From assembly GCF_014773275.1 (NCBI RefSeq), contig NZ_JACWMW010000003.1:434001-498000 (forward strand): a stretch of DNA of 64,000 bases. Reading direction: 5' to 3'. The notes below the pieces were generated by a model. It searched no databases, had not been told where the DNA came from, and worked only from the letters and a program-made list of their open reading frames with translations. The position numbers and the translations under genes were made by a program. The DNA is from Mucilaginibacter rigui. Lineage in GTDB: Bacteria > Bacteroidota > Bacteroidia > Sphingobacteriales > Sphingobacteriaceae. Every line of letters starts with the position of its first letter. Position 1 is the stretch's first letter. Below are positions 23,983 through 32,028 of this stretch, in pieces.

Positions 23983-26175
23983 ATGGCAAAACCTGTATCT
24001 CCCTGGCTATATAATATCAGTAAGCAACTGGCTGCGGCAGAATTACCTGTTATTTATGAATATGAATATGTTGGTTATTTCTTTCGTGTTCATACATTGG
24101 CCGAAACCTGCTGGCTGGTAGTTACGTGGACCAATAAACAACAGGTGGCTTTTCGCCTTGCTTATTCGCCGGAAGACCTGCTGGCAATTGAAGAGCCGAA
24201 AGAGCAAGATGGAAAACTGACATTTTTAATTGGCTCCGGTATAGGAGATTATGAGGTAACGTGCGTGTTGCCTAAAAGCGAGACACCCGTATTACGCTTA
24301 ACCACTACGCTGATGCCGGCAACGCCTATGTTATTTCCTTATTGGCCGCGGGATATTGTACCCATAGGTTTACCGCAGGGTGAAGTGAAAGCCAGCCAGG
24401 TGGGAACACGATCCGGGCAATTATATTTTACAATAGCAGGGGCGAAGGGCGGTTCGGTGCTTTACATGCAAAATCTGACTGCGCTGGCAGATTATAACCA
24501 GCAGACAGAAACCTCTGCCGGGGATACTGTTGGTGGCGAATGGCCCGAGATCGGCTTTGCTTTGCCTCCAACGTTGAAAAATAAGCCACTGGAAGCAGGT
24601 GCAAGCTATATACTGAGTGATGCCTTTATCGCGCTGAGTGACGAGGTGCCGGCAGACGAACCTGCGATGGTTAGGCAATACCTGGACCTGCTGGCTGCTA
24701 TTTATTTGCAATTACCTAAGCCAGCTACAGAATATAAAAACTGGCCGGAAATTCTCGATAAGGGCCTTTTCGACTTGCAGGACAGCCCGGGTTGCTGGGC
24801 ACAGGTTGCCGGTAATCATTACTTCAATGCCTATGTCTGCGATTACCAAACCCCGCCGGAGATAATGGTACAGTTGGCAATCCTGCTGCCGTTACTGGAT
24901 TATGTAGAGTGGAACGATGGCGAATTATCGGTTATGAAAAAGATCAAAGCCGGGCTGGAGGCTTTTTATAATAAAGATTTGGGCACAATTATGCGCTGGC
25001 ACCCGCAGGCGCTGGATAAATTAAACGGAGAGGAAGAACACAAAAAGCCGCTGGTTATGGATGCGTGGTACCTGCAGCATCCGCTGCTGAACTTGTCTCG
25101 CCTGGCGCTTAAGGGTGATAAGATCGCTAAACAACTGTTTTTAGATTCCATAGGCTTTGCTATTAAGGTTGCGCATCATTTTAAGTATGAATGGCCAGTG
25201 TTTTATAAAATGGATACGTTAGAGGTAGTGAAAGCGGAAACTCAGCCTGGCAAAGGAGGTGAAAAAGATGTGCCTGGCTTGTACGCGCATATTATGCTAC
25301 AGGCTTGGGAGCTAACGGGCGAAAAGCGCTATCTGGCTGAAGCTGAAAAAGCTGCATTGAAATTAAAAGGGCTTGGCTTCGAGCTGTTTTATCAGGCCAA
25401 TAATACCTCTTTTTCAGCGGGCGCTTTACTGCGCTTGTATAAGATCACCAAGAAAGAAGTCTATAAAGAATTGAGCTATCTGTGCCTGGCCAATATCTTT
25501 AAAAATGTCCGGCTATGGGACTGTAACTACGGCTATGGCGTAAATTTTCCGTCGTTCTTTGCACTGTTTCCGCTAAGTGATGCGCCGTATACAGCGGCCT
25601 ACGAAGAGGAGGAGGTGTTTTGCGCGTTTCATGATTACCTGCGCCATGCAGAAGATGAGGATATACTTACTTCGGCACGTTTGCTAATGGCAGAATATAT
25701 CCGGTACCTGGTGGACCGCGCTTGTTACTATTACCCGCCAATGCTGCCAAAAGAGATGCTGGAGGAAAAAGTAAAAACCGGGGAACTCGATACTGATCTC
25801 TACATCGCTGTGGAGGATCTGCACGATGGTTGGGAAAAGTCCGGCGGTGTAGGTCAGGAAGTTTATGGCGCGGGTAATGCTTTCGGGATCTTACCGAGGC
25901 ACTATATGCAGGTGGAAGGCCAGCCCTTTATGATCTACACGGATTATCCGACCTATGGGTTCTTACCGAAAAAACACCGGCCGGCGAAGTTCAGGCTTGC
26001 GGGCGACGGACGTTTGCAGGCGAGACTTTTGTTGGTGAAAACTGGTGATGATAAAATGCCGGTTCTGTCAGTTTTTGTGAATAACGGCAAAGAGGCATTG
26101 AAAGGTCAGAAAACCAAAGAAGGCCATCTGGAATACACAGTTCCGGGTAATGCCGAAGTAAAAGTGAACTGGTAA
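23983..26175 (+). CDS. Large cytoplasmic protein of unknown function, six-hairpin-like
   Basis: The 730-aa protein has no signal peptide or membrane segment. Residues 1-230 are beta-rich (a jelly-roll-like N domain with PYWPRDIVPIGLP). From about 240 to 640 it is mostly helical, with aromatic-acidic repeats such as LYAHIMLQAWELTGEKRYL. That segment is the typical (alpha/alpha)6 repeat seen in glycoside hydrolases and epimerases that act on oligosaccharides. A small beta domain ends the chain. This layout matches the general build of (alpha/alpha)6 carbohydrate enzymes, but I cannot assign a family or catalytic residues. It stands alone, with a terminator downstream. Confidence 0.8.
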   Translation: MAKPVSPWLYNISKQLAAAELPVIYEYEYVGYFFRVHTLAETCWLVVTWTNKQQVAFRLAYSPEDLLAIEEPKEQDGKLTFLIGSGIGDYEVTCVLPKSETPVLRLTTTLMPATPMLFPYWPRDIVPIGLPQGEVKASQVGTRSGQLYFTIAGAKGGSVLYMQNLTALADYNQQTETSAGDTVGGEWPEIGFALPPTLKNKPLEAGASYILSDAFIALSDEVPADEPAMVRQYLDLLAAIYLQLPKPATEYKNWPEILDKGLFDLQDSPGCWAQVAGNHYFNAYVCDYQTPPEIMVQLAILLPLLDYVEWNDGELSVMKKIKAGLEAFYNKDLGTIMRWHPQALDKLNGEEEHKKPLVMDAWYLQHPLLNLSRLALKGDKIAKQLFLDSIGFAIKVAHHFKYEWPVFYKMDTLEVVKAETQPGKGGEKDVPGLYAHIMLQAWELTGEKRYLAEAEKAALKLKGLGFELFYQANNTSFSAGALLRLYKITKKEVYKELSYLCLANIFKNVRLWDCNYGYGVNFPSFFALFPLSDAPYTAAYEEEEVFCAFHDYLRHAEDEDILTSARLLMAEYIRYLVDRACYYYPPMLPKEMLEEKVKTGELDTDLYIAVEDLHDGWEKSGGVGQEVYGAGNAFGILPRHYMQVEGQPFMIYTDYPTYGFLPKKHRPAKFRLAGDGRLQARLLLVKTGDDKMPVLSVFVNNGKEALKGQKTKEGHLEYTVPGNAEVKVNW

Positions 26176-26461
26176 TTGCGCTGCTTAGCGAGCGACAAGG
26201 TTTGTAAATAACAAATTATTAATTACCGGGATAATCGCCAGTTCATCCCTTGCTGCTGGAAACATTTGTTCATTGCCCGCCGGAACTATTACTTTGTTGG
26301 GGTAAAAACCTTGTTCACTTTTTCAGCTATTGCTATACGATTGGCACCGACGATGCCTGCCATTTATAGCAGGCCAGTTTATTTAATAAAATCTCTTCTA
26401 TCAGACATAACGGTTTGTTAATGTGTATATCCTTATGTTAATTTTACTTTGGTTAAATATG

Positions 26462-26510
26462 GCTATTAAGCTACGCTGTTCCCCTAAAAGGAGCAGCGTA
26501 GCTTAATAGC
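26462..26510. terminator. Large perfect hairpin between convergent genes
   Basis: Arms at 26462-26478 and 26494-26510 are perfectly complementary over 17 bp (core AAGCTACGCTG / CAGCGTAGCTT) with a 15-base loop. It lies 18 bp after the stop of the minus-strand SDR gene and downstream of the plus-strand 730-aa gene. It probably ends transcription from both sides. A strong T-tract is lacking. Confidence 0.75.
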
Positions 26511-26527
26511 TAATTATAGCCCGTTAC

Positions 26528-27274
26528 TTAGTAAAGTCCCTGGTTAAATTTAGCTATGGCTGCTTTTGGGTCAGCCAAGTAGTCAGCGTACTGCTGGCCG
26601 GCTTCACCAACAAAAATCTCATAACGATCTTCATTCAAACCATTATAAATATCCGCAGCAGCAACTGCCGGTGGCAAACCATGTTGCTCTCCACCCATGT
26701 CTTTGGTTGCTTCTGTGTTGATGAGGGAAGGCATTACCTCAAACACTTTAATGTTTGTATCAGTTGACAAGGTTAAACGCAAAGCCACAGAATGTGAATG
26801 CAGGGCTGTTTTAGCATCTGAATAAGTCGGTAAAACCACGAGTGGATGAAAAGCCACATTTGATGAAATATTTACAATGGCCGCTTCAGGTTGTTTTTTC
26901 AATAGTGGTAACAAATTTTCGATCAGTCTAACCGGGGCAAAATAGTTCGTTTCAAATTCCTGTCTTGCTTTTTCCACTGCGTTTGCGCCTTCACCCAGTT
27001 TATAAACGAAGCCTATACCGGCATTGTTGATCAATATGCTGAGATCACAATATGCAGTTTCCAGTTTTGTAACCAGGCTTTTAACTGCATCTGCATCAGT
27101 CACATCGCAAACTATGTAATCAATGCCTAACGCTAATGCTGCTTTTTTTAGCTTTTCTGGGTTACGGCCAGATATAATAACCTTATTCCCTTTTTTAACT
27201 AAAAATTTTGCTGTTGCATAACCAATTCCCGAACCACCGCCGGTTACCAGGATTGTTTTGTTTGTAATGTTCAT
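26528..27274 (-). CDS. Short-chain dehydrogenase/reductase (DltE-like)
   Basis: The 248-aa protein is a classical SDR. It has the nucleotide-binding motif TGGGSGIG near the N-terminus, the NNAG structural motif, a serine in the NISSN segment and the YSDAK catalytic Tyr-Lys pair. It resembles the DltE-like oxidoreductases common in Bacteroidota. The substrate is unknown; the cofactor is probably NADP(H) given the basic SGRNPEK loop. It is convergent with the 730-aa gene and lies downstream of a nitroreductase relic; both were probably under the divergent HxlR regulator at 27970, a common arrangement for reductase genes. Confidence 0.92.
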   Translation of the reverse strand: MNITNKTILVTGGGSGIGYATAKFLVKKGNKVIISGRNPEKLKKAALALGIDYIVCDVTDADAVKSLVTKLETAYCDLSILINNAGIGFVYKLGEGANAVEKARQEFETNYFAPVRLIENLLPLLKKQPEAAIVNISSNVAFHPLVVLPTYSDAKTALHSHSVALRLTLSTDTNIKVFEVMPSLINTEATKDMGGEQHGLPPAVAAADIYNGLNEDRYEIFVGEAGQQYADYLADPKAAIAKFNQGLY

Positions 27275-27340
27275 GATTTCTATTTTTTGGTTTTTATTGT
27301 TTTTGTTTAATGTGTTAGTTTTGAGTTTGCGTGTTTGTAA

Positions 27341-27857
27341 TCAGATAGCTTGAAATATTTCTTCTTTAGGTTTACGAACTTTAGAGATTTGGGCAAACTC
27401 ATCTTTCGATGAGCGGTGGCCTAACATAAATAGCAGGGTCCAATAGCTATGGAGGCCTGATTTTTGGTCCACGTGATGTGCAGGTTATAAGCCGTGTTGC
27501 CTAACATGCTGTTTACGAATTGTTCCAGTGGCTTCAGATTCTTGCGCTCGGTTTGCCTCGCAATTGCTGCTTTGTTAATGTAACCGATAAAAGTCTTTTC
27601 ATCAACGTTAGCTTCCACTGTCACTATCATTACGTGTGCGCCGGTGGTAACCTGTTGTTGATTATTTGCTGCGCGGCTGATCTGCTCCAGCCTGTCTTTG
27701 TCTTCCATAATAAAAACTTATTAGGTTGCAAGCCAAGTGATCAAGGTTCCTGGCGAACCATCTGAATAACATCCGCAAGTATGGCCGGTACTGTTTTGGG
27801 GAAAGTTTCGTATTTTTTCGTAGCGTATCGCCATTCAAATGATGGAACTAATGACAT
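27341..27857 (-). pseudogene. Decayed nitroreductase-family oxidoreductase
   Basis: Three separate pieces of one enzyme lie in order on the minus strand. From 27857 the frame reads MSLVPSFEWRYATKKYETF, ending at a stop after MVRQEP. From about 27670 a second frame reads ANNQQQVTTGAHVMIVTVEA to SIAIG. From about 27420 a third frame reads GHRSSKDEFAQISKVRKPKE, ending at 27341. The intact homologue at 48668-49300 has the same start (MSLIEDLKWRYATKKYDP). About 40 codons of the FMN-binding middle and the segment before the C-terminus are missing. The gene cannot give a working enzyme. The divergent HxlR regulator is intact. Confidence 0.85.
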
Positions 27858-27901
27858 GATATCAATTTTTTATGTGGAAATTATATTTAAATTTGCTTGT
27901 T

Positions 27902-27948
27902 ATTTGCAAGTAAACAAAGGTAAATTATTTTACTTTCGATTTGCAAGT
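27902..27948. promoter_or_regulatory. Candidate HxlR operator repeats
   Basis: The decamer ATTTGCAAGT occurs at 27902-27911 and at 27939-27948, 37 bp apart, in the 110-bp gap between the divergent nitroreductase relic and the HxlR gene. Between them lies an imperfect inverted repeat (AAAGGTAAA ... TTTACTTT). HxlR proteins usually bind such repeats between themselves and a divergent target gene. The binding itself is inferred. Confidence 0.5.
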
Positions 27949-27969
27949 GTTATTTAACATATTAATGTC

Positions 27970-28392
27970 ATGAAAGAAATTCAACATCGATCAAATTGTC
28001 CAATATCTTACTCACTGGATTATTTAGGGGATAAGTGGGTGTTATTGATCTTAAGGGATCTGATATTTACGAATAAATCAACTTACGGTGATTTTATAGC
28101 GTCGGAAGAAAAGATTGCCACAAACATTCTTGCAGACCGACTTAAGTTGCTGGAAGAAAATGGATTTATAAAATCCACGGTTTCCGCTGAAAAGAAAAAT
28201 AAATTTATTTATAACCTTACTGAAAAAGGTATCGACTTGATCCCAGTGATCATGGAATTGATGGTATGGGGATCGAAATATAACCCTCCGGGTGCTAATA
28301 ACTTAATACAGGAATTAAATAAGGATAAAGAGGGTACCATTCAAAATTATAAAAACAGGGCAAGAACGCGTATGAAAACAACGCCGGAGTAA
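27970..28392 (+). CDS. HxlR-family transcriptional regulator
   Basis: The 140-aa protein has the winged-helix HxlR fold: N-terminal CPISYSLDYLGDKWVLLILR, recognition region ATNILADRLKLLEENGFI and wing KFIYNLTEKG. The single cysteine (C10) in the conserved N-terminal position is typical of redox- or electrophile-sensing members such as HypR/YodB. It is divergent from the nitroreductase relic and the SDR gene, which would be its expected targets. With the nitroreductase dead, only the SDR remains as a plausible partner. Confidence 0.92.
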   Translation: MKEIQHRSNCPISYSLDYLGDKWVLLILRDLIFTNKSTYGDFIASEEKIATNILADRLKLLEENGFIKSTVSAEKKNKFIYNLTEKGIDLIPVIMELMVWGSKYNPPGANNLIQELNKDKEGTIQNYKNRARTRMKTTPE

Positions 28393-28483
28393 GATAGCAA
28401 AGTGAATACCTTAATTTTTACTCTGATTTTGGGCTACCACCATTTGGCAATAAGTATGCATTAAAAATTAAAAAAATTGTTTG

Positions 28484-29251
28484 TTAACGATTCCCGAGCC
28501 AATGGAGAAAAAGTGTACTCTTATCTTTCCCTACCAACAGCTTTTCTTCTATAGGAATAGTTAGCTTGATCAAAAGTTTTCGCGCAAAATAATGCTCGAC
28601 TTCTTTGATGGCGTTAAAATTGAGCAGGTATTGTCTGTTGAGTTTAAAAAAGTTCTTAGTGTCAAGCTGGCCGGATGTTTCTTCTAATGACTGATCTAAA
28701 GTAAAAAAGTCATTGTCAAAAGTCACCAGTGTGGTTTGCTCGTTCCGTGCAAAAATATAGGCTACGTTGTTAGTAGGTATAGTTGTGTATTTGCCGTTTT
28801 TGTAAACGAGAAAACTTTGCTTGCCTGTGTGTTGCTGGTTAATCTTGAGTATCTGTGAAATAAGCTCAGGTGATATTTGATTACCGCTGAGAGCGTTGGT
28901 CACCCGGTCTAATTTTTCAAATGCAGATCTAAATGATTCTTCAGAAAAAGGTTTAAGTATGTAGTCAATCCCATTTGCCTTGAACGCATCAAGCGCGTAT
29001 TCATCATACGCAGTACAGAAAATAACCGGCGACTGGACATTGATTTTCTGAAATACTTCAAAACTTGAGCCGTCTGCCAACTGGATATCCATGAAAATCA
29101 GATCAGGCGAAGCATGGGATTTTAAGTAATCGACCGCGGCAGATACCCGCTGTATCGGGCCGTCAATTTTTACACCGGGACGAACATTGGATATAAATTT
29201 AATTAACGCCCTTGCCGTCTTCAATTCATCTTCAATTACTAATATATTCAT
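28484..29251 (-). CDS. LytTR-family response regulator
   Basis: The 255-aa protein carries a receiver domain (acidic IEDE, phosphoacceptor in FMDIQL, FCTAYD, DYILKPF) and a C-terminal LytTR DNA-binding domain (FFKLNRQYLLN, VEHYFARKL). It overlaps the 3' end of the LytS-type kinase gene by 20 bp. It is a close paralogue of the partial regulator at the left edge of the window. Because the partner kinase is frameshifted, this regulator may now lack its phosphodonor or be driven by another kinase. Confidence 0.93.
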   Translation of the reverse strand: MNILVIEDELKTARALIKFISNVRPGVKIDGPIQRVSAAVDYLKSHASPDLIFMDIQLADGSSFEVFQKINVQSPVIFCTAYDEYALDAFKANGIDYILKPFSEESFRSAFEKLDRVTNALSGNQISPELISQILKINQQHTGKQSFLVYKNGKYTTIPTNNVAYIFARNEQTTLVTFDNDFFTLDQSLEETSGQLDTKNFFKLNRQYLLNFNAIKEVEHYFARKLLIKLTIPIEEKLLVGKDKSTLFLHWLGNR

Positions 29252-30282
29252 TTACAGGAAGAGCTACGGTGAAAAAATTATTACTTGTTTCAACTGTAAT
29301 GGTTTTACCCGCCAGGTGCATGTATCGCTGGTTGATATTTTCCAAACCAATTTTAGTAGATGGTTCGGGTATGTTCTTTAGCTGAAGATTATTACGAACA
29401 AGTATACGGTTTCCGTCCGACACGATCTCTATATGCAAAGGTTGGTCGAGCGAAATGATATTGTGCTTCACGGCGTTCTCAACAAGTAGTTGCAAAGTAA
29501 ATGTCGGCACCAATACCCCATTATGGTTGGCGCTAAGCATAATTTCAATGGAAATGTCCTCCTCAAATCTCGATTTGATCAGGAAAAAATAAGGACTCAA
29601 CATTTTCAATTCCTGTTCTATCGGCACCACGTCTTTTTGTCGGCTTTCTAACGAATATCGGTAAAAATCGGAAAGCTTGACAATAAAATCGGACGCATTT
29701 TCGTCGCCAAAATCAACCATTGACTTAAGTGTATTCAGACTGTTAAATAAAAAATGTGGGTTCACTTGCTGTTTAAGCAATTCATATTTAGCAGTCAGGT
29801 GATCGGCCTTGGTGCGTTCCAGTTCTATACCTTATACCTATTATCTGATTAATATAACTTTGATAAAGCAGATATAAAAACATGTAAATAGTCAGGTTGA
29901 TCAATATGCCCCGAAACTGGTACATGAGCATCATTGAGCCGATCAATTTATTTTCAAATAAAATTTGATTGCAAACTACCAGTAAGCCAATTATTAAAAT
30001 CCCCCAAGCCAAACTTTTAATGAGCCTAAGGCCAAAAAAACGAGTGGTTAACGCTTGGTTTGAAAATTTGGGGAGTGTGTATAAATTGTAAAACCATACA
30101 TACAGCGAATAAATAAAAGCGATGATACAATCTATAACAACTTCGGTTAGGCTCACCTTCAATTGCAGGATTTTAGGGACCGAGGCAAGAATGCCCATAA
30201 AAGCGGCCGATGCCCAAATTACCTTTTGAGAAACAATAAAAATGCGTTTATTACCCTGCTGTATATATTTTTCAAAGATCAT
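29232..30282 (-). pseudogene. LytS-type histidine kinase interrupted by a frameshift
   Basis: Two adjacent minus-strand frames make one kinase. The first (30282-29788) encodes the membrane part with about four helices and ends out of frame after NQIIGIRY. Shifting by one base restores the expected linker IELERTKADHLTAKYELL, which runs into the His_kinase motif QQVNPHFLFNSLNTL. The HATPase boxes follow (LLVENAVKHN, STKIGLENINQRY) to 29232. The break is near 29824. The 5' end overlaps the lipoprotein stop by 4 bp, and the LytTR gene follows. Either the kinase is inactive or the assembled sequence has an indel; a C-terminal half made from an internal start would lack the membrane sensor. Confidence 0.87.
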
Positions 30283-30755
30283 GGAATAATTGACGGATTT
30301 TGCGAGAGTATAAAGTGGATACGTGACGAACGGCCCGCAGTATCTGCTAACTTAACCAAATTTTTTCCGGAATATTTTTGATAATCTATTATTTTGTCTT
30401 CAGCCGTATCTGTATGAAGTGTTTCAACATAAATTAATTCCCCGGGTATACGGGCCCCAAACCAGTGCGGGTCGTTCTGCTGATGCCAGGTAACCAAAGT
30501 GAAGGAGGCACCAGGTACGCCTGATCGTACATCCTTACCTGCTATTATGCCTGCCTGCTTATTGCCGTAAAGAATACTCATGGTGCTGTCTCGATTGTTG
30601 ATAAAAGAGGTTATTACTTTTTGGTGCAAATCTGATAATTTAAATGACGCGGGCAGCGAAGCTTTATTGTTGATCAGTTGGTCAGGATTGGTAGGATGCT
30701 CACAACTGCTTAATACAATTAACCCGCTTATGATAAAAAAAGACAATCGTTTCAT
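30279..30755 (-). CDS. Small lipoprotein linked to a cytochrome P460 gene
   Basis: I take the start at 30755, which gives a lipoprotein signal (MKRLSFFIISGLIVLSSC) with Cys18. An earlier in-frame start would overlap the upstream gene. The mature part of about 140 aa contains a beta-rich segment (GASFTLVTWHQQNDPHWFGA) and no cysteine pairs for haem binding. The family is not recognised. It begins one base after the cytochrome P460-like gene ends and overlaps the LytS kinase start by 4 bp. It is thus embedded in an operon that joins a haem protein to a two-component system and could pass a periplasmic signal to it. Confidence 0.75.
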   Translation of the reverse strand: MKRLSFFIISGLIVLSSCEHPTNPDQLINNKASLPASFKLSDLHQKVITSFINNRDSTMSILYGNKQAGIIAGKDVRSGVPGASFTLVTWHQQNDPHWFGARIPGELIYVETLHTDTAEDKIIDYQKYSGKNLVKLADTAGRSSRIHFILSQNPSIIP

Positions 30756-30756
30756 T

Positions 30757-31686
30757 TTAGTTCTTGATTGGAAAAGTAAATACAAAATCATTGTTTTTCA
30801 TAGGCTTGTGGCAATTTATACATTCTGTAGTAAACATTGCCGTTTTACCATAGGGGACTAATTTTGGTGTTTTAAAACGGGCAAAGCCCCAGCCTTTGGT
30901 AGCCTTATATTTCTGGGCATCTTTAATCATGTATTCCACTTGTTTAAAAGCACCGGTTGTTACATTTCCGTCTTTATCTTCCAACTTATCCCAGGCTGCT
31001 TTTGCAAATATAGTTCCATTAGGCCAGGGGTTGATGTGGTGTTCTTTTACAGCTTTTACCGCGATATCGTTACCATAAATAACCCGCGTAGTGCCGTTGT
31101 CAAATCGGTCTGAGGTACTGATGACTTGCCAGTTCTTGTAATCGGGAATATAAGTGATACCGTTTAAACTTTCAGTCACCTTAGTTTTTAGCGCCTCAGG
31201 CATAGCCTTGAGTTGCTGGTCACGTGCGTTTATTTTGGCCGTATCATTTGGCATACTATGTACCATTCCATTAAGGTATTGCTTCAAGACGGCTAAATCC
31301 TGAGCAGATACTTTAGCACTTGTATGTACCATCTCATAGCTTTTGATCGGCATAGCGCTTTGCTCAATTTGATTAACAGCCTCCCATAGTTTGGCCTTTT
31401 GGTCAGCAGGAGCCAGTTTGTCCCAATTTGAAAAGTTGAGTACTTTTCGTCCATCACGAACGTGGGCCGCTACCTGCCAAAATACAGGCTGCACCTGATC
31501 AAACCAGCGTAAATTAGTTTGGTTGGAATGGCAGTCATAGCAAGATCTTACAAGGATGGCTTTCACATCTTCGGGTGCCTGAAAATCCTGTGTTACCGGT
31601 GGGTTTTTAAGGTTAGGCCTGAAGAATTGGATACAAATTATTATAATTAGCGCTACCGCAACAAAAAGCAAAATGAACTTTTTCAT
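30757..31686 (-). CDS. Haem-binding domain plus cytochrome P460-like protein
   Basis: The 309-aa protein has one N-terminal membrane anchor (residues 3-22, IIIICIQFF). A haem-binding domain follows (CYDCHSN near residue 50, as in Haem_bd proteins). The second half is cytochrome P460-like, with a second haem motif CINCHKP close to the C-terminus. It should face the periplasm as a membrane-attached dihaem c-type protein. P460-related proteins elsewhere oxidise hydroxylamine or bind NO; the crosslinking lysine cannot be confirmed here. It is the first gene of the operon with the lipoprotein and LytS/LytTR pair, suggesting it contributes to redox or NO sensing. Confidence 0.85.
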   Translation of the reverse strand: MKKFILLFVAVALIIIICIQFFRPNLKNPPVTQDFQAPEDVKAILVRSCYDCHSNQTNLRWFDQVQPVFWQVAAHVRDGRKVLNFSNWDKLAPADQKAKLWEAVNQIEQSAMPIKSYEMVHTSAKVSAQDLAVLKQYLNGMVHSMPNDTAKINARDQQLKAMPEALKTKVTESLNGITYIPDYKNWQVISTSDRFDNGTTRVIYGNDIAVKAVKEHHINPWPNGTIFAKAAWDKLEDKDGNVTTGAFKQVEYMIKDAQKYKATKGWGFARFKTPKLVPYGKTAMFTTECINCHKPMKNNDFVFTFPIKN

Positions 31687-31894
31687 GATCTGGTTAAATT
31701 TCTGGATAGAAATTAAATTATTAACGACCTGTCTGAAAACAAAAAAAACGTGGACTCGGCAAATTTTGTGTTGAATCCGGCGAGCGAGTTGGTATAAATA
31801 ATAGCTTAATTAAACATATCACTCTTTCCATGCAATTCTGCGGTCTACGTCACTTGAAATTATTCTACTTGGCTAATCAGCGTGTGGCTCATAG

Positions 31895-31975
31895 GAAGGC
31901 TTTGACAGGTTACCCGAAGCATTTATCGGCTTGTTTGAAGGCCGCAACGAAGGAAAAATGATTGTAAAACTTTAA
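31895..31975 (+). pseudogene. C-terminal relic of an MDR-type NADP oxidoreductase
   Basis: Following a stop codon, 26 codons read EGFDRLPEAFIGLFEGRN and EGKMIVKL before TAA. This matches the typical C-terminus of NADP-dependent zinc-free alcohol dehydrogenase-like (quinone reductase/MDR) proteins, where EGF..LP.AF..LF.G.N.GK..VK. is conserved. No other part of the gene remains in the 340-bp gap between the P460 operon and the AraC gene, so it is a fragment. It is convergent with the AraC gene. Nothing else recognisable is present in 31687-32028. Confidence 0.6.
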
Positions 31976-32028
31976 TCATAAAATTATGCAAACAACTTAT
32001 TTATGATGGTGATAAAAGTGGTTAATCC

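Noticed and set aside
29232..30282. Two separate genes: a membrane protein and a soluble kinase
   Set aside because: The linker expected in LytS proteins is recovered exactly by a one-base shift, so one broken gene explains both frames better.
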